DNA of 64,000 nt, from positions 33,881,935 to 33,945,934 of the forward strand of contig NC_080541.1 in NCBI RefSeq assembly GCF_028640845.1. Direction: 5' to 3'. Both the position numbers and the translations under genes were made by a program. The number at the start of each line of letters is the position of its first letter. Position 1 is the stretch's first letter. The stretch is from Ahaetulla prasina (Eukaryota > Chordata > Lepidosauria > Squamata > Colubridae). Under the pieces are notes generated by a model, which saw nothing but the letters and a program-made list of their open reading frames with translations, was not told the origin of the DNA and did not search any database. Below, in pieces: positions 22,584 to 32,999 of this stretch.

Positions 22584-22680
22584 ATCTACAGTCAAAAATG
22601 TGCAGTACTAGGGCAAAAAATAATAATAAGTGGAGTAAAAACAATGTGATCTACTTTTATTAATTTATTTATGAGCTGTG

Positions 22681-22915
22681 GTGGGCACAGTAGTTAGAAT
22701 GCAGTACTTCAGGCTGCTTCTACTGGCTGCCTGCAATTTGGCAGTTCAAATCTCACCAGGCTCAAGGCTGATTCAGTTGTCCATCCTTCCGAGGTTGGTA
22801 AAATGAGGAGCCAGATTGTTGGGAGCAATAGGTTGACTCTGTAAACCGCTTAGAGTGGGCTGTAAAAGCACTGTGAAGCGGCATATAAGTCGAAGTGCTA
22901 TTGCTATCTATTTAT
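22681..22915 (+). mobile_element. tRNA-derived SINE, variant tail
   Basis: Same body as 2681-2945 (CCATCCTTCCGAGGTTGGTA, GCAATAGGTTGACTCTGTAA), with a degenerate box B GCAGTTCAAATCT. The 3' tail differs: AAACCGCTTAGAG...GAAGCGGCATATAAGT, a hairpin that belongs to another LINE partner. Confidence 0.8.
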
Positions 22916-22962
22916 TTATATCTCACCTTTATTATTACTTTTTCATAAATAAAGTAGTGAAC

Positions 22963-23137
22963 ATATCCAACCCACCTTCCTCCTCCTATTTTCCTCGGAA
23001 CAACAACTCTGTGAAGTGGGCTGGGCTGAAAGGGCATGAAGTCACCAAACTGACATTCATGGTTAAGGTGGGACTTTGACTCATGGTTTCCAATTTTCTA
23101 GCCTGGTGCCTTAACCTCTAGATCATACTGGCTCTTT
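22963..23137 (-). mobile_element. Sauria-type SINE, reverse orientation
   Basis: The + strand shows the reverse complement: CTGTGAAGTGGGCTGGGCTGA, TGACTCATGGTTTCCAA, TGGTGCCTTAACCTCTAGAT. The last piece is the box A region read backwards. Confidence 0.65.
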
Positions 23138-23352
23138 ATATCAAATGCAATTAGAATTAAATGCAATAAATTAATTACAGCTACTATGATTATTTTTCAT
23201 GTGCCACATATTATTTTTCATTTCGCTCCTACAAAATATTCCTATCCTGTTTCTTATTGGTTTAAAATAATCTGTGATAAAAATAGTCGGGTCAATTATT
23301 AGGTGACAAAACTCCAGAATGCCCACCTACAATCTTTTTTGTTGAAGATAAA

Positions 23353-23539
23353 TGTTAAGTTTGGGCAATAAAGAGGCAGGAGACCAGTGAGTGACAACAG
23401 CTCTTTAGTTTATAGCGATCCCAGCAAAAGACAACAGGCAAAAACCCCTCTTTAAATACTATTTTGGCTGAGGCTTCAACCAATCAGCAACGTGCTAGTT
23501 CCCACCCAAACTTCCCTCCTAAAGTTTAAATACATTACA
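23353..23539 (-). repeat. 3' LTR of the gypsy element
   Basis: 187-bp partner of the LTR at 27721-27907, preceded on the - strand by the polypurine tract. The outer side is flanked by ATAAA. Confidence 0.95.
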
Positions 23540-23554
23540 CTCCTTCCCTCCCAG
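23540..23554 (-). other. polypurine tract
   Basis: The minus strand reads CTGGGAGGGAAGGAG directly abutting the 3' LTR, as expected for the plus-strand primer of an LTR retrotransposon. Confidence 0.8.
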
Positions 23555-23590
23555 AACGTATTGTACCCCTATTTACATAAAATTTGCATG

Positions 23591-26500
23591 TTATTTTTCT
23601 ACGTAGTCACGCAGGTAGACAGGGCATCTCCTAACTCTTTCTGACCTGCACAATTCATTCTCTGGGAGTGAGTCGAGCTGGTCGGAGGGACTGTTTGTTC
23701 CTCCCAGCTCTTCCTCTGGGCCGTCCGGTCCTGGATTATTGGCAGAGTCGTCCCTGCTGTCTTCAGGAGGAACCGGTTGGTGTCGCTGGACTTCATCAGA
23801 TTCAGATAAGTCCCCCGCTCGCCTCGGGTTTGAGTCAACTGTAGATTCAAACATTTGGTAGTCAGGGCCTGGCTGTTTGGTTTCTGTATTACTTGGTATT
23901 CGTTTTCTTAATTGGTCTATGTGGGGTCTCCAAACCCGGCCATCCTCCATGTCTACTACATATGATTTCAGCCCGGTTATGCCTAGAATTGTCCCTTTTA
24001 TCCATGTGGGGCCCTCGCTATAGTTGTGTGCCCATACTGGGTCACCCGCTGTCATCTCCCTAGTTTTTTCTTGGATACCCTTGTACCCATCTGGGGTGTA
24101 GGTTGGGTTTAGTCGGTCTAATGGGCACCTGAGTTTCCTGCCCATCAATAGTTCCGCTGGGCTGCAGCCAGTTGTCACACAGGGAACTCCCTGTGTGGAC
24201 TGCCAAGAAGGTATCGATTTTGGTTTGCCAATCGCCTGGACTTATTCTAGATAGCGCTTCCTTGGCGCTCCGAACGAAACGTTCTGCAAGTCCGTTCATC
24301 GCCCTCTGATGCCCTCTTCCGCTAAGTACCCCTCAAACTGGTTTGCTGTGAATTGCGGGCCGTTGTCGGAAACTAGGGTGTCGGGCAGGCCGTGTGTTAC
24401 GAATAGATGCCTCAGGACTGTGATAACTGCTTCGGCCGTCGTGGTTTTCATGATGATGATTTCTAACCATTTTGAGTAGGCATCTACTACAATTAAAAAG
24501 GTCTGCCCATGAAATGGCCCGGCAAAATCTATGTGAATCCTGGACCATGGCCCCTGGGGTTTCTCCCACTCTCTAATCAGGGCTGTAGGGGGTAGTGGCC
24601 TTGACTCTTGGCAGGATTGGCATTTCCCTACCCTGTCGCTAATGTCCTTATCCATTAGGGGCCACCATACATAACTCCTCGCTAAACTCTTCATCCTCAC
24701 AATCCCCGGGTGGCCCACATGCAACAGTTCCAACACATTTCCGCGTAATTTTTCCAGGATAACCACTCTATCCCCCCATAACAGACACCCCCCTTGAACT
24801 GACAGTTCCGATCGTTTTTTCACAAAGTCTTTGAAATGCTCACCCGGTGCAGTGGGCCATCCCCTTTGCACCCAACCAATTACAGTCCTTATGGTAATAT
24901 CCTTGTAAGATGCCCTAGCCACTTCCTTGGATGTGACTGGGCCAGAGTCCAAAGAGTCAATTAGCAAGACGGGTGTCCCCGGGGTCGGGTCTTCGATAGT
25001 CTCTGGTAAAGGGCATCTACTAAGAGCGTCCGCATGCCCTAAGTCTTTTCCCGGGCAGTGGAGCAATTTGTAAGAGTATGCTGCTAGGAAGATAGTCCAT
25101 CGGGTCAGCCTGGGTGAAAGTGCAACGGGTGTTGGGCGGTCGCCCACTAGGAGTCCCAGTAGGGGTCTATGGTCCGTGACTATCTCGAAATCTCGCCCGA
25201 ATAAGTATTCGTGGAATTTCTTAACCCCGGAGACTATAGCCAATGCCTCCCTATCTAGCTGGCTGTAGTTCCTTTCAGCTGAGGACATTGTTCGGGAATA
25301 ATATGCTATAGGGGCTTCTGTTCCATTCGGTAACCTATGGCTGAGCACAGCCCCCACCCCATAGGGAGATGCATCGCAAACTAGTACTAGTGGCAACGTG
25401 CCATTGTACTGGATGAGGAGGCTATCGCTGGACAAAAGGTTCTTTACCCCCTCAAATGCCCTAGCCTCCACCCTGCCCCAGGACCAAACAGCTTTCTTTG
25501 CTAGTAATTTATGTAACGGTTCGGCTATTGTTGCCTTATTCTTTAAGAATACCGCATAGAAGTTAACAAGCCCTAAGAATGCTTGTAATTCTATTTTATT
25601 TTTGGGAGCTGGGGCCTTCCTAATGGCCCGTACCTTGCTCTCAGTAGGGTGGATCCCTTCCCTGTCTATTCGGTATCCCAGGAACTCTACGGATTCCACC
25701 CCAATTTGGCATTTGTTAAGCTTAACTTTAAGCCCAGCAGACCTGAAAATGCCCAATACCTTCCTTAGTTTTACCCCAAGTTCATCTAAGTTTTCTGCTG
25801 ATACCAATACATCGTCGAAATATGGTACCACCCCGGGTAGACCCTGTAACAGTCGTTCCATTAGGTTTTGGAATAGCCCTGGAGCCACACTAACTCTGAA
25901 CTGGAGTCGAGTGCATTTGAAAGCGCCGCGGTGCGTGACAATTGTCTGTGCCTCGGCTGTGCTGCTATCTATGGGTAGTTGCTGGTAGGCTTGAGCCAAA
26001 TCGAGTTTGGCGAAAACCTGCCCTTGTCCTAACGCGTGCAGCAAGTGTTGCACTACTGGGACGGGGTATGCGCTCTTCTGCAATGCTTTGTTAAGCGTTG
26101 CCTTGTAGTCAGCACAAATCCGGACTGATCCGTCTGGTTTGACTGGGGTCACTATGGGTGTCTCCCATTTTGCATGGTGACGGGGACTAGTATTCCCTGG
26201 CTTACTAGCTTGTCTAATTCCCTGTGAATTTTGGGCTTTAGAGCAAATGGGACCCTCCTAGCCTTTAACCTGATGGGAGCAACTTGTGGGTCTAGATTGA
26301 AAGAAATAGGGGTCCCCACGTACTTGCCCAGGCAGTCCTTGAAGACGTCCTCAAACTCCTTCAGCAGTTCATCCTTGAGGTTGACTTCGTTTCTGTAGAC
26401 CCCGGTCACTCCCATGCCCAAAGCCCGGAACAAGTCCAGCCCTAGCAAACTCGGTAGAGTTCCATCTACTACGGTGATTGGCAGGGTCTTCTTGAATTGT

Positions 26501-26961
26501 CCATACTTGACTTTGACGGACGTGACCCCTCGAACAGGGATCCGATTTCCCTGGTAGTCTTGCACTCTCAGCTTCTGGGTTTGTAGCTGGCGCTTTGCAA
26601 TGGCTGGCAAGTCCCTCACGATGGTGTCCCAGGACATAATTGTGATTGATGAGCCGGTGTCCACCTCCATTTGGCATGGTACTCCTTCAATGTATGTTTT
26701 GGTAAAAATCTTCTTTTCTAGTCGTGTCGATGCGTGGCCTCTCTCACAGTGGTCTGATTTAACTTCGCACCCTTTTTGAATGGACCAATCCCGGGCTGCT
26801 TCGCTGCTCCCGCGCTCTGATTGGTTGGTTTGAATTTTTGGCGGGAAGGTTGGGGGGCTCGACAGGCCTGAGCTATGTGTCCTTTCTTTTCGCACCGCCA
26901 ACAAACCGCGTCCTTGAACCTGCAGTTTTGTCGTTGGTGTTGGCCCCCGCAACTCACGCAT
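23591..26961 (-). pseudogene. gypsy pol (protease, RT, RNase H, integrase), broken by frameshifts
   Basis: The polyprotein starts with an aspartic protease (VDTGSSITIMSW, near 26660). Reverse transcriptase follows, with the catalytic box YFDDVLV near 25815, then RNase H (LVCDASPYGVGAV, and the REALAIV and TDHRPLLG motifs). Integrase has an HHCC zinc module (HVGHPGI...CQSCQ), the first and second catalytic Asp in HIDFAGPF and LVSDNGPQF, and the Glu in NGLAERFV; the C-terminal tail ends near YLRDYVEK. Frame is lost near 26150-26180 (between protease and RT) and near 24296-24310, where the usual PYHP-type segment just before NGLAERF also appears to be deleted. It is lost again near 24180-24200. 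The longest intact piece, 24296-26152, is 618 codons. Confidence 0.93.
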
Positions 26962-27617
26962 TCGTCCCGGTCACCTCTCTCTGGCCTCCCGGTGTGGAAA
27001 ACCTCTTCCTCTTCCTCACCTTCCGATTCGGCCTGGACTTCCTCGCTGTGGACCGGTGTTGTTTTCGCTCCGGCACCCTGCACGTTCGGCTTTTGCAAGG
27101 TCTCCGCCGCTTTGGTGGACATCTCGTGAGCCCTGGCCTCGTCCAAAGCTATTGCCAAAGTCAGGTTGCTCTTAGACAGCAGCCGCCTTTATAGTCGGAT
27201 GTCCCTGACCCCACAAATGAGTTGTTTGAGTAAGGAGTCCTCCAAATCTCTGTACTCACAGTGGTTCGCGGCTTTCCTCAATGCGGCCATGTACACGCTT
27301 ATCAATTCGCCCTCTCGCTGTACCCGTTGCCTCAACTCGAACCGTTGGACGAACTTTGAGGGTACCGGTGTGTAGTGCGCTCGAAGTGTTGTTTATAGTG
27401 TTTGCCACGGTACCGATTGTACCGGCGTTGGCTCTGAAAGTGACTCTGCGGTATTGAAAACCTCTGGACCACAGTGGCTTAGGAAGTACGCTCGCTTCCG
27501 ATTATCCGAGACTACTTGTAGTTCGTTTGCTTCGAGGAAACACTCGAAACGAGCCATGTACGACCCCCATTTCTCCTTGGCTGGGTCAAATGGCGCTGGC
27601 GGCATGTAGCTGGACAT
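26718..27617 (-). pseudogene. gypsy gag (capsid-nucleocapsid) with two in-frame stops
   Basis: The first ATG (27615-27617) gives MSSYMPPAPFDPAKEKW, which the second copy at 34064 also shows. One reading frame can be followed to 26718, interrupted by TAA at 27393-27395 and again at 27189-27191; the first aligns with a glutamine codon in the second copy. The C-terminal part carries two zinc knuckles: C-X2-C-X3-H-X4-C (CVSCGGQHQRQNC) and C-X2-C-X4-H-X4-C (CWRCEKKGHIAQAC), typical nucleocapsid RNA-binding modules. An acidic glutamate stretch precedes them. The pol frame opens at 26961, in the -1 frame relative to gag, with a 244-bp overlap. This suggests a -1 frameshift in the ancestor, although I see no clear canonical slippery heptamer. 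Confidence 0.88.
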
Positions 27618-27700
27618 CGCTAATATCCGCCCTTTGAAACTGGCTGGGTTCGCGAATTCCTTTGCTCCTTCAGCTCTTTTTTCCAATCTCACTGCCTCAA

Positions 27701-27719
27701 AATCCCACCTTCATCGCCA
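27701..27719 (-). other. primer-binding site, tRNA-Ser(GCU)-like
   Basis: The 19 bases on the + strand read AATCCCACCTTCATCGCCA, so the element's strand is complementary to a tRNA 3' end finishing in CCA. The second LTR copy at 34148-34166 has AATCCCATCCTCGTCGCCA, which agrees with the vertebrate tRNA-Ser(GCU) 3' end as I remember it. This copy differs from that at three positions. Confidence 0.75.
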
Positions 27720-27720
27720 A

Positions 27721-27907
27721 TGTTAAGTTTGGGCAATAAAGAGGCAGGACACCAGTGAGTGACAACAGCTCTTTAGTTTATAGCGATCCCAGCAAAAGAC
27801 AACAGGCAAAACCCCCTCTTTAAATACTATTTTGGCTGAGGCTTCAACGAATCAGCAACGTGCTAGTTCCCACCCAAACTTCCCTCCTAAAGTTTAAATA
27901 CATTACA
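27721..27907 (-). repeat. 5' LTR of the gypsy element
   Basis: 187 bp, TG...CA, identical in length to the copy at 23353-23539 and differing from it by three substitutions. It is followed on the - strand by one spacer base and the primer-binding site. As the upstream LTR it would carry the promoter. Confidence 0.95.
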
Positions 27908-27912
27908 ATAAA

Positions 27913-28777
27913 AGTTGGCCAGTGGAAGAAATGGGTGGAACCGCACAAAAGAAGGAACCAAGTGGCTCCTAAAATGGAATTTAGGAGCATGATTGAAACT
28001 GGAAAGGAAAGAGGAATGCTGGATTTAAAGCATTTGGCACTTTCAGAGAGACCCACTGAACTCAACTTCAGTGGTTTTCGGCATCCTTTGGCCAACTGAA
28101 AAGAAAAAAAGCATGCTCAACAGCAACATTCAAATATAAAAACAGTCCTGATCATACAACATTTGGAATTCATTCTCTATTACCCTAATAAATACCTAGT
28201 CTCCATAACAAGCTTTTCACTCTGTCTCCTTTTAATAAATCAGGGAAGCAGGAGTTTCCTCTTCTCTAGGAAAAAGATTCCCAACTTGTTTAGCCACATA
28301 TTGAACATTACAAGTGCAAGAAAAATTGTCTGTTAGCTGCCGTGGGTTGCACTCCTGTCTCTCTTGCACTTTGTTATTGCCCAGTGCTAGTGGGGGAGCC
28401 TGATTTCTGTCTTTACATTTTAAGAAGAGTTAGGGAGATCGGCTTTGTTGAACCATGGAGTGCTGAAGATTATGAGAGGGTTTCAGGATCCAAGTTGGCA
28501 ACAAGGGCAAACTTCAGAGACAAATGATGAAGGAATCAGAAGGACATCCTGAACTGAATTTAAGACATAATCAGAATGATTAGTGTAGAGCTACCCCTGA
28601 AAGTTTGGGTTCTCCTGGCCCTTTTTGGTCCCTCACTCAGGCACCTCTACTGGCATGGGTCATGTAGGGTCACAGTGGTCAGTCTCCACTCAGAAGGCAG
28701 GTCATGTGGTGGGGTGATGGTCAGTCTTTTCCCAGATGGCAGGTCATGTGATGTAACCGTAATCCTAACCCTATCCT
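27913..28777. other. flank between gypsy element and minisatellite
   Basis: No gene recognised. A near repeat of GGCAGGTCATGTG occurs at 28698 and 28738. Confidence 0.45.
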
Positions 28778-29018
28778 ATCCCCGCTTTCTCCCTCAGGCT
28801 TGCCCCACAGAAGCCTTTCCTATCTTATCCCCTTCTCTCCCTCAGTCTTGCCCCACAGAAGCCTGCCCTATGCTATCCTCTTCTCTCCCTCAGTCTTGCC
28901 CCACAGAAGCCTGCCCTATGCTATCCTCTTCTCTCCCTCAGGCTTGCCCCACAGAAGCCTGCCCTATGCTATCCCCTTCTCTCCCTCAGGCTTGCCCCAC
29001 AGAAGCCTCTCCTATCCT
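28778..29018. repeat. 48-bp minisatellite, five copies
   Basis: The unit contains TCTCCCTCAG, CTTGCCCCACAGAAGCC and CTATGCTATCC; five units are in tandem, the first with one extra base. Because 48 is divisible by 3, frames stay open as a 16-residue repeat (ACPTEACPMLSSSLPQ type). I see no signal that it is translated. Confidence 0.9.
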
Positions 29019-30314
29019 CCCTATTGCCTTCACTCCTTCTCTCTTTCCCCGGGCCTCTTTCTCCATTTCCCCCTTAAACCTCTTTTCCTATCCTCTCAAG
29101 CCTCCTTTTCCCCCAGCCTAGGAAGGATAGGATCCTCCCTATCCTTACCTTCCGGCCTTTCTCCCCACCCCGCCCCGGGGGAAAAAACCCTCCTTCCTCT
29201 TCTCACACTCCCTCTGTCTCTTCCTCTTCCTGCCAAAACCTCCTCCTCCTATTCTCTCCCCCCCCTCCACTAGCAAACTGAGCTGATCATGGTGTGTTCA
29301 TTGTTCCCTTCCCATGAGCCAATAACCTGCTTCTTTGGCTGCAATGAAAAGTGAAGCAGGGTCCAGCAATGAGACCAGATCCATCAGACTTCTCCCTCCT
29401 TCAGATTACAGAAGAACAAGTGATTGGAAATAGGACCTATGAGGTTTTTGCTGAAATTCAGGAATTGTTGGTTCTCATTTCCTTGAAATTGTTGCTACTT
29501 TGGTTAGGCATTATAAAAAAAAATGATAACTTAGAGCCTGATTTGGCTTTTTTTGTTTGTTCCCTAATTTCCTTTCTATATCAGGCAGTATTTTTGATAT
29601 GAAGAGTGCAGGGACAAGAGCTATCTTATTATTTATCTTTGTATGACTTCATGGAAACCTTTTATTTTAAACCAGAAGAATTATCATGATCATCATCATG
29701 CTATTTCCCTAGCTCAGTGAATCTTCTAAATAGTAGTGTGATACTGGAGTAGGAACTCACCTATCTGCTATTCTTTATTTAGACACTATTTAATGATGGT
29801 AAAAGTGATCAGGGTGCATGGTTCTAAAAAGACATTGGGCAAATTCATGGAGGAGTAGATAGCCAGTTGCCATTAGACATAATTGCTGTTTGTTTCTTCT
29901 TTGATTATAGGCAGCATACCTAAATACCACTTAACTTGTTCTGCTATTAAGCTTCCTAAATGTTTATGGTTGACCAAATATTTGCTTGATCCAGCAGAAT
30001 ACTTTCTACGTTCTTTTGAATTTCATGCAGTTCTTAGATTTAATCCTGGTATCTTCATTTAAAAGAATTGTAGCCTCCTTTTAAAAAAACAAACAAACAG
30101 GGGAAGATCATGACTGAAGAAAAAAGAAACTTATGTGGGCTCTGCAAGTCAAAGTTGGGATAATTGTATCGTACATATGAGAAAAACCTGATTTTTGATA
30201 AGTTCAAATTCATTATTTCTTGTGACATTCTCCTTGCTATTTATTTTATTTATTTTTATTTTGTCTTTATTCTTTGTATAAGTACTTCAAGGTGGCGAAC
30301 ATATCTAATACTCT
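29019..30314. other. intergenic, nothing recognised
   Basis: The C/T-rich left part continues the composition of the minisatellite; the rest is A/T-rich and unassigned. Confidence 0.5.
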
Positions 30315-30476
30315 CAAAGGTGTTTTTTCAAGAGGCAACTGGACTTTCTGTTTTTTCTTTGAAGACGTTTTGCTTCTCATCCAGGAAGCTTCCTCAGCTC
30401 TGAGAGGATGACAAGTGAAACATCTTCACAGAAAAAAAATAGAAAGTCCATTTGCCTCTTGAAAAAAGCACCTTTG
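30315..30476. mobile_element. long inverted repeat with short hammerhead-like cores
   Basis: The arms 30315-30381 and 30407-30476 are near-perfect reverse complements around an AGGAAGCTTCCT palindrome (30383-30394). The right arm has GATGA (30407-30411), five bases, and GAAAC (30417-30421); the left arm read backwards starts with GATGA (30377-30381). The sequence resembles a widespread vertebrate repeat containing GGATGAGAAGCGAAACGTC, which I cannot name with certainty. Confidence 0.5.
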
Positions 30477-30511
30477 GGACAACTATGACCTGGATGAATC
30501 TCCATAGATAC

Positions 30512-30680
30512 CTAATACTCCTTCCCACTCCTATTTTCCCTACAAAAACAACCCTGTGAGTGGATTGGGCTGAATGAGAGTGACTGATCCAAATTAACGC
30601 AACCAACTTTCATGCCTAACGTGGAATTAGAACAGTCTCCTGGTTTGCAACCTGGTGCCTTAATTACTACAACCCACTTA
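30512..30680 (-). mobile_element. Sauria-type SINE, reverse orientation
   Basis: Same reverse pattern as 22963-23137: CAACCCTGTGAGTGGATTGG, TAGAACAGTCTCCTGGTTT, CCTGGTGCCTTAATTACTAC. Confidence 0.65.
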
Positions 30681-30854
30681 TAATTGATGTCTATGCAGGA
30701 CATCAAGAACACTTTCTTCATCTTCAAAAATTGGGGAAGATCATGAGCTTCTGTCCACTTTTCTTTCATGCATTGTCATTATTGACACTGAAATAGGCTG
30801 CTATTTTGGATGGATATACTAGACCCTGTGGAAACATGCATAGATACAAGTAAA

Positions 30855-31163
30855 CAGTGGTGGTATTCAGCAGGTTCTGACCAGTTCTGGAGAACTAGTA
30901 GCAGAAATTTTGAGCAGTTCAGAGAACTGGTAAATACCACCTCTGACTGGCCTGGCCCCATCTATTCTTTGCCTCCCGAGTCCCAGCTGATCGGGAGGAA
31001 ATGGAGATTTTACAGTATCCTTCCCCTGGAGTGGGGAGGGAATGGAGATTTTACAGTATCCTTCCCCTGCCATGCCCACCAAGCCATGCCCACCAAGCCA
31101 CGCCATGCCCACCAAGCCACGCCCACAGAACTGGTAGGAAAAAAAAATTGAATCCCACCACTG
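30855..31163. mobile_element. hAT-like MITE with perfect 8-bp target duplication
   Basis: Starts CAGTGGTGGTATTCAGCAGG, ends TTGAATCCCACCACTG, flanked by CAAGTAAA (30847-30854 and 31164-31171). An internal 40-bp segment (GGGAGGAAATGGAGATTTTA type) is partly duplicated near 30993-31069. Confidence 0.93.
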
Positions 31164-31171
31164 CAAGTAAA

Positions 31172-32285
31172 AGAAAAGCAGATCAACCTCTGCAGGATAT
31201 GTCTTAAAGCTGATCCTGTTTGGTACAATTGAAAGCCAGTCTTGTAAAGCACATTTTGTCATTCATAAAGCATGAGACAGAAATCACATTGTGGTACGTT
31301 GTATTGCAGTGCAGAAGAGAAGTAGGAAAGTTCGCTCAAGGTGCACAAAAACTTATAACTTTGTTCAGAGAAGACTAAGAAGACAAATATGTTATGTAGG
31401 CCATCTTTTCTTTCTGCTGCATACAGTTTCACACATTGAAATCTCTTGTTAACCATTGTTTTGGAATCGTTGCCTGGATACTGCAAGGTCTGGTTTCAGT
31501 TGGGCCAGTTAATTTGACATTAAACTTTAAAAATACCAGATGCACGGCAGTGTTGAGACAGTTTGCTAGATGAAAAACATCACATTGGTAGACAGTGGCA
31601 TTAAATTGAGACTAAAGGCACAAACACTTTGGCATGCAGGGCTCCCTACCCAATTTTTATTGCACACTGGCTAAACCCCAAACTTCATTAAAAAGTAACT
31701 ACTGATTTTTTTAATACATACAAATAGAACTTACATTTTCTATTATCAGCCAAACTGAACTTTTTTCCTCAAGACCTGAAGGGATCTGGATGCACAACAA
31801 ACAGAATGATTAATATGCTGGCTAAACAACCTGCCAATTCTTATCAGGTATAATTGCACGTAGAAATTGTGTAAGAAATTTTTTTTATACATTATGCAAA
31901 AAACTGATGGTTGGGTTATAGAACTATGGTTTGTTTTATATCATTTATTGAATGTACCACATTAAACCTGGATCTATGCAACAGAAGCCCTATTCTCCTA
32001 TTTATAACAAAGCCAAGCTCCCGTCAAATCAAAGTTTGTGGACATGTCCTTAAACCTTTATGAACGCATCCATGTAGTTTTCTTGGAAAACAATCTTGAG
32101 AACAATCTTCCAGGGTTTTTGTTTTGTTTTAATTTCTAACACCCTGAAATTCTCTGGTTGTCTGCCATCTAAGCACTAATGAGAAACAAACTCATTTAGC
32201 TTTCAAATCCAGATAATCCTAGCCATTTACTGACAATGCTGTGACCGTATTCTCATGAGAACTCAACATTCTCTATATTCTAAAG
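31172..32285. other. intergenic, nothing recognised
   Basis: No coding or repeat family identified. Confidence 0.5.
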
Positions 32286-32530
32286 CAGGGGTCTCCAACC
32301 TTGGCAACTTTAAGACTTGTGGACTTCAATTCCAAGAGTTTGTCAGCCAGCAAAGGTTTTCCAACCTTCTAGAAGTTTTGAGATTGCAACTCTTAGGATT
32401 GACCCAGCAGGGCCAAATAAATTCTAGGAATAGTAGGCCCAACCCTTTAAAAAAGCTGCTCTAGATCATTGTTTTCAAACTTGGCAACTTTAAGATGTGT
32501 GGATTTCAGCTCCCATATTTCCCCAGCTAG
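32286..32530. mobile_element. two fragments of palindromic hAT-like MITEs
   Basis: CAGGGGTCTCCAACCTTGGC at 32286 and TTTTCAAACTTGGCAACTTT near 32470 each begin a half palindrome (ACTTTAAGA...GTGGA-TTCA). Neither has a readable second end. Confidence 0.5.
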
Positions 32531-32816
32531 CACTTTGATCACAAAATGCTCAATTTTTTCTTGTCTACGTTTTATCAATTTAAGAACACATATCTCACCC
32601 TTTGAGATAGTTGTTCCTCAGTCATCTGAACCATATAATATAATAATATATTTGTATAGTAATATAATATATATAATAAGCAGACTATGACTGGCGAAGT
32701 TTTTAAAAGAATGAGATAACTTAGGAGTTATAAAAAGGTTTAAAGAGTGAAACAGCAAATATTCTATGCTTTTAAAATTATAGGAAGTAAATGGGATTGT
32801 AATTTTATGTGGGAAT

Positions 32817-32991
32817 CAGTGGTAGGTTGCTATCGCTTCACCCTGGATCGGGCAAACCGGTGGCGGTGGCGGGAAGCTCCTGCCCGGATGTCTCTGTGCA
32901 TGCTCAGAAGCTTCTGCACATGCACAGAAGCGTCACATACATGGGCACCCACGAGTGAACTAGTAGCGGCCAAAATTGAAACCTACTACTT
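32817..32991. mobile_element. hAT-like MITE with perfect 8-bp target duplication
   Basis: Starts CAGTGGTAGGTT, ends AACCTACTACTT, flanked by GTGGGAAT (32809-32816 and 32992-32999). Confidence 0.85.
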
Positions 32992-32999
32992 GTGGGAAT

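Larger units (their letters stand above)
23353..27907 (-). mobile_element. full-length Ty3/gypsy LTR retrotransposon (non-functional copy)
   Basis: A 4,555-bp element read on the - strand. It has two 187-bp LTRs beginning TG and ending CA and is flanked by a perfect 5-bp target duplication ATAAA (23348-23352 and 27908-27912). The order is 5' LTR, primer-binding site, gag, protease, reverse transcriptase, RNase H, integrase, polypurine tract, 3' LTR. Integrase after RNase H is the Ty3/gypsy order. The pol is closest in style to the vertebrate elements often annotated as K02A2.6-like. No envelope gene is present: the integrase ends about 40 bp before the polypurine tract. The LTRs differ at only three positions that I can count, yet gag has two nonsense codons and pol several frame breaks. 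Confidence 0.95.

Noticed and set aside
22110..22644. 147-codon and 105-codon frames
   Set aside because: They fall across two adjacent G/C-rich MITEs and on both strands.
24296..26152. 618-codon frame as a possible host gene
   Set aside because: It is the reverse transcriptase to integrase part of a gypsy element with LTRs on both sides.
28760..28778. Telomere-like CCTAACCCTATCC
   Set aside because: Only about one and a half units; too short to be an interstitial telomeric repeat.
28576..29273. Two long overlapping frames with repeats
   Set aside because: Explained by a minisatellite unit whose length is a multiple of three; no splice, start or conservation signal.
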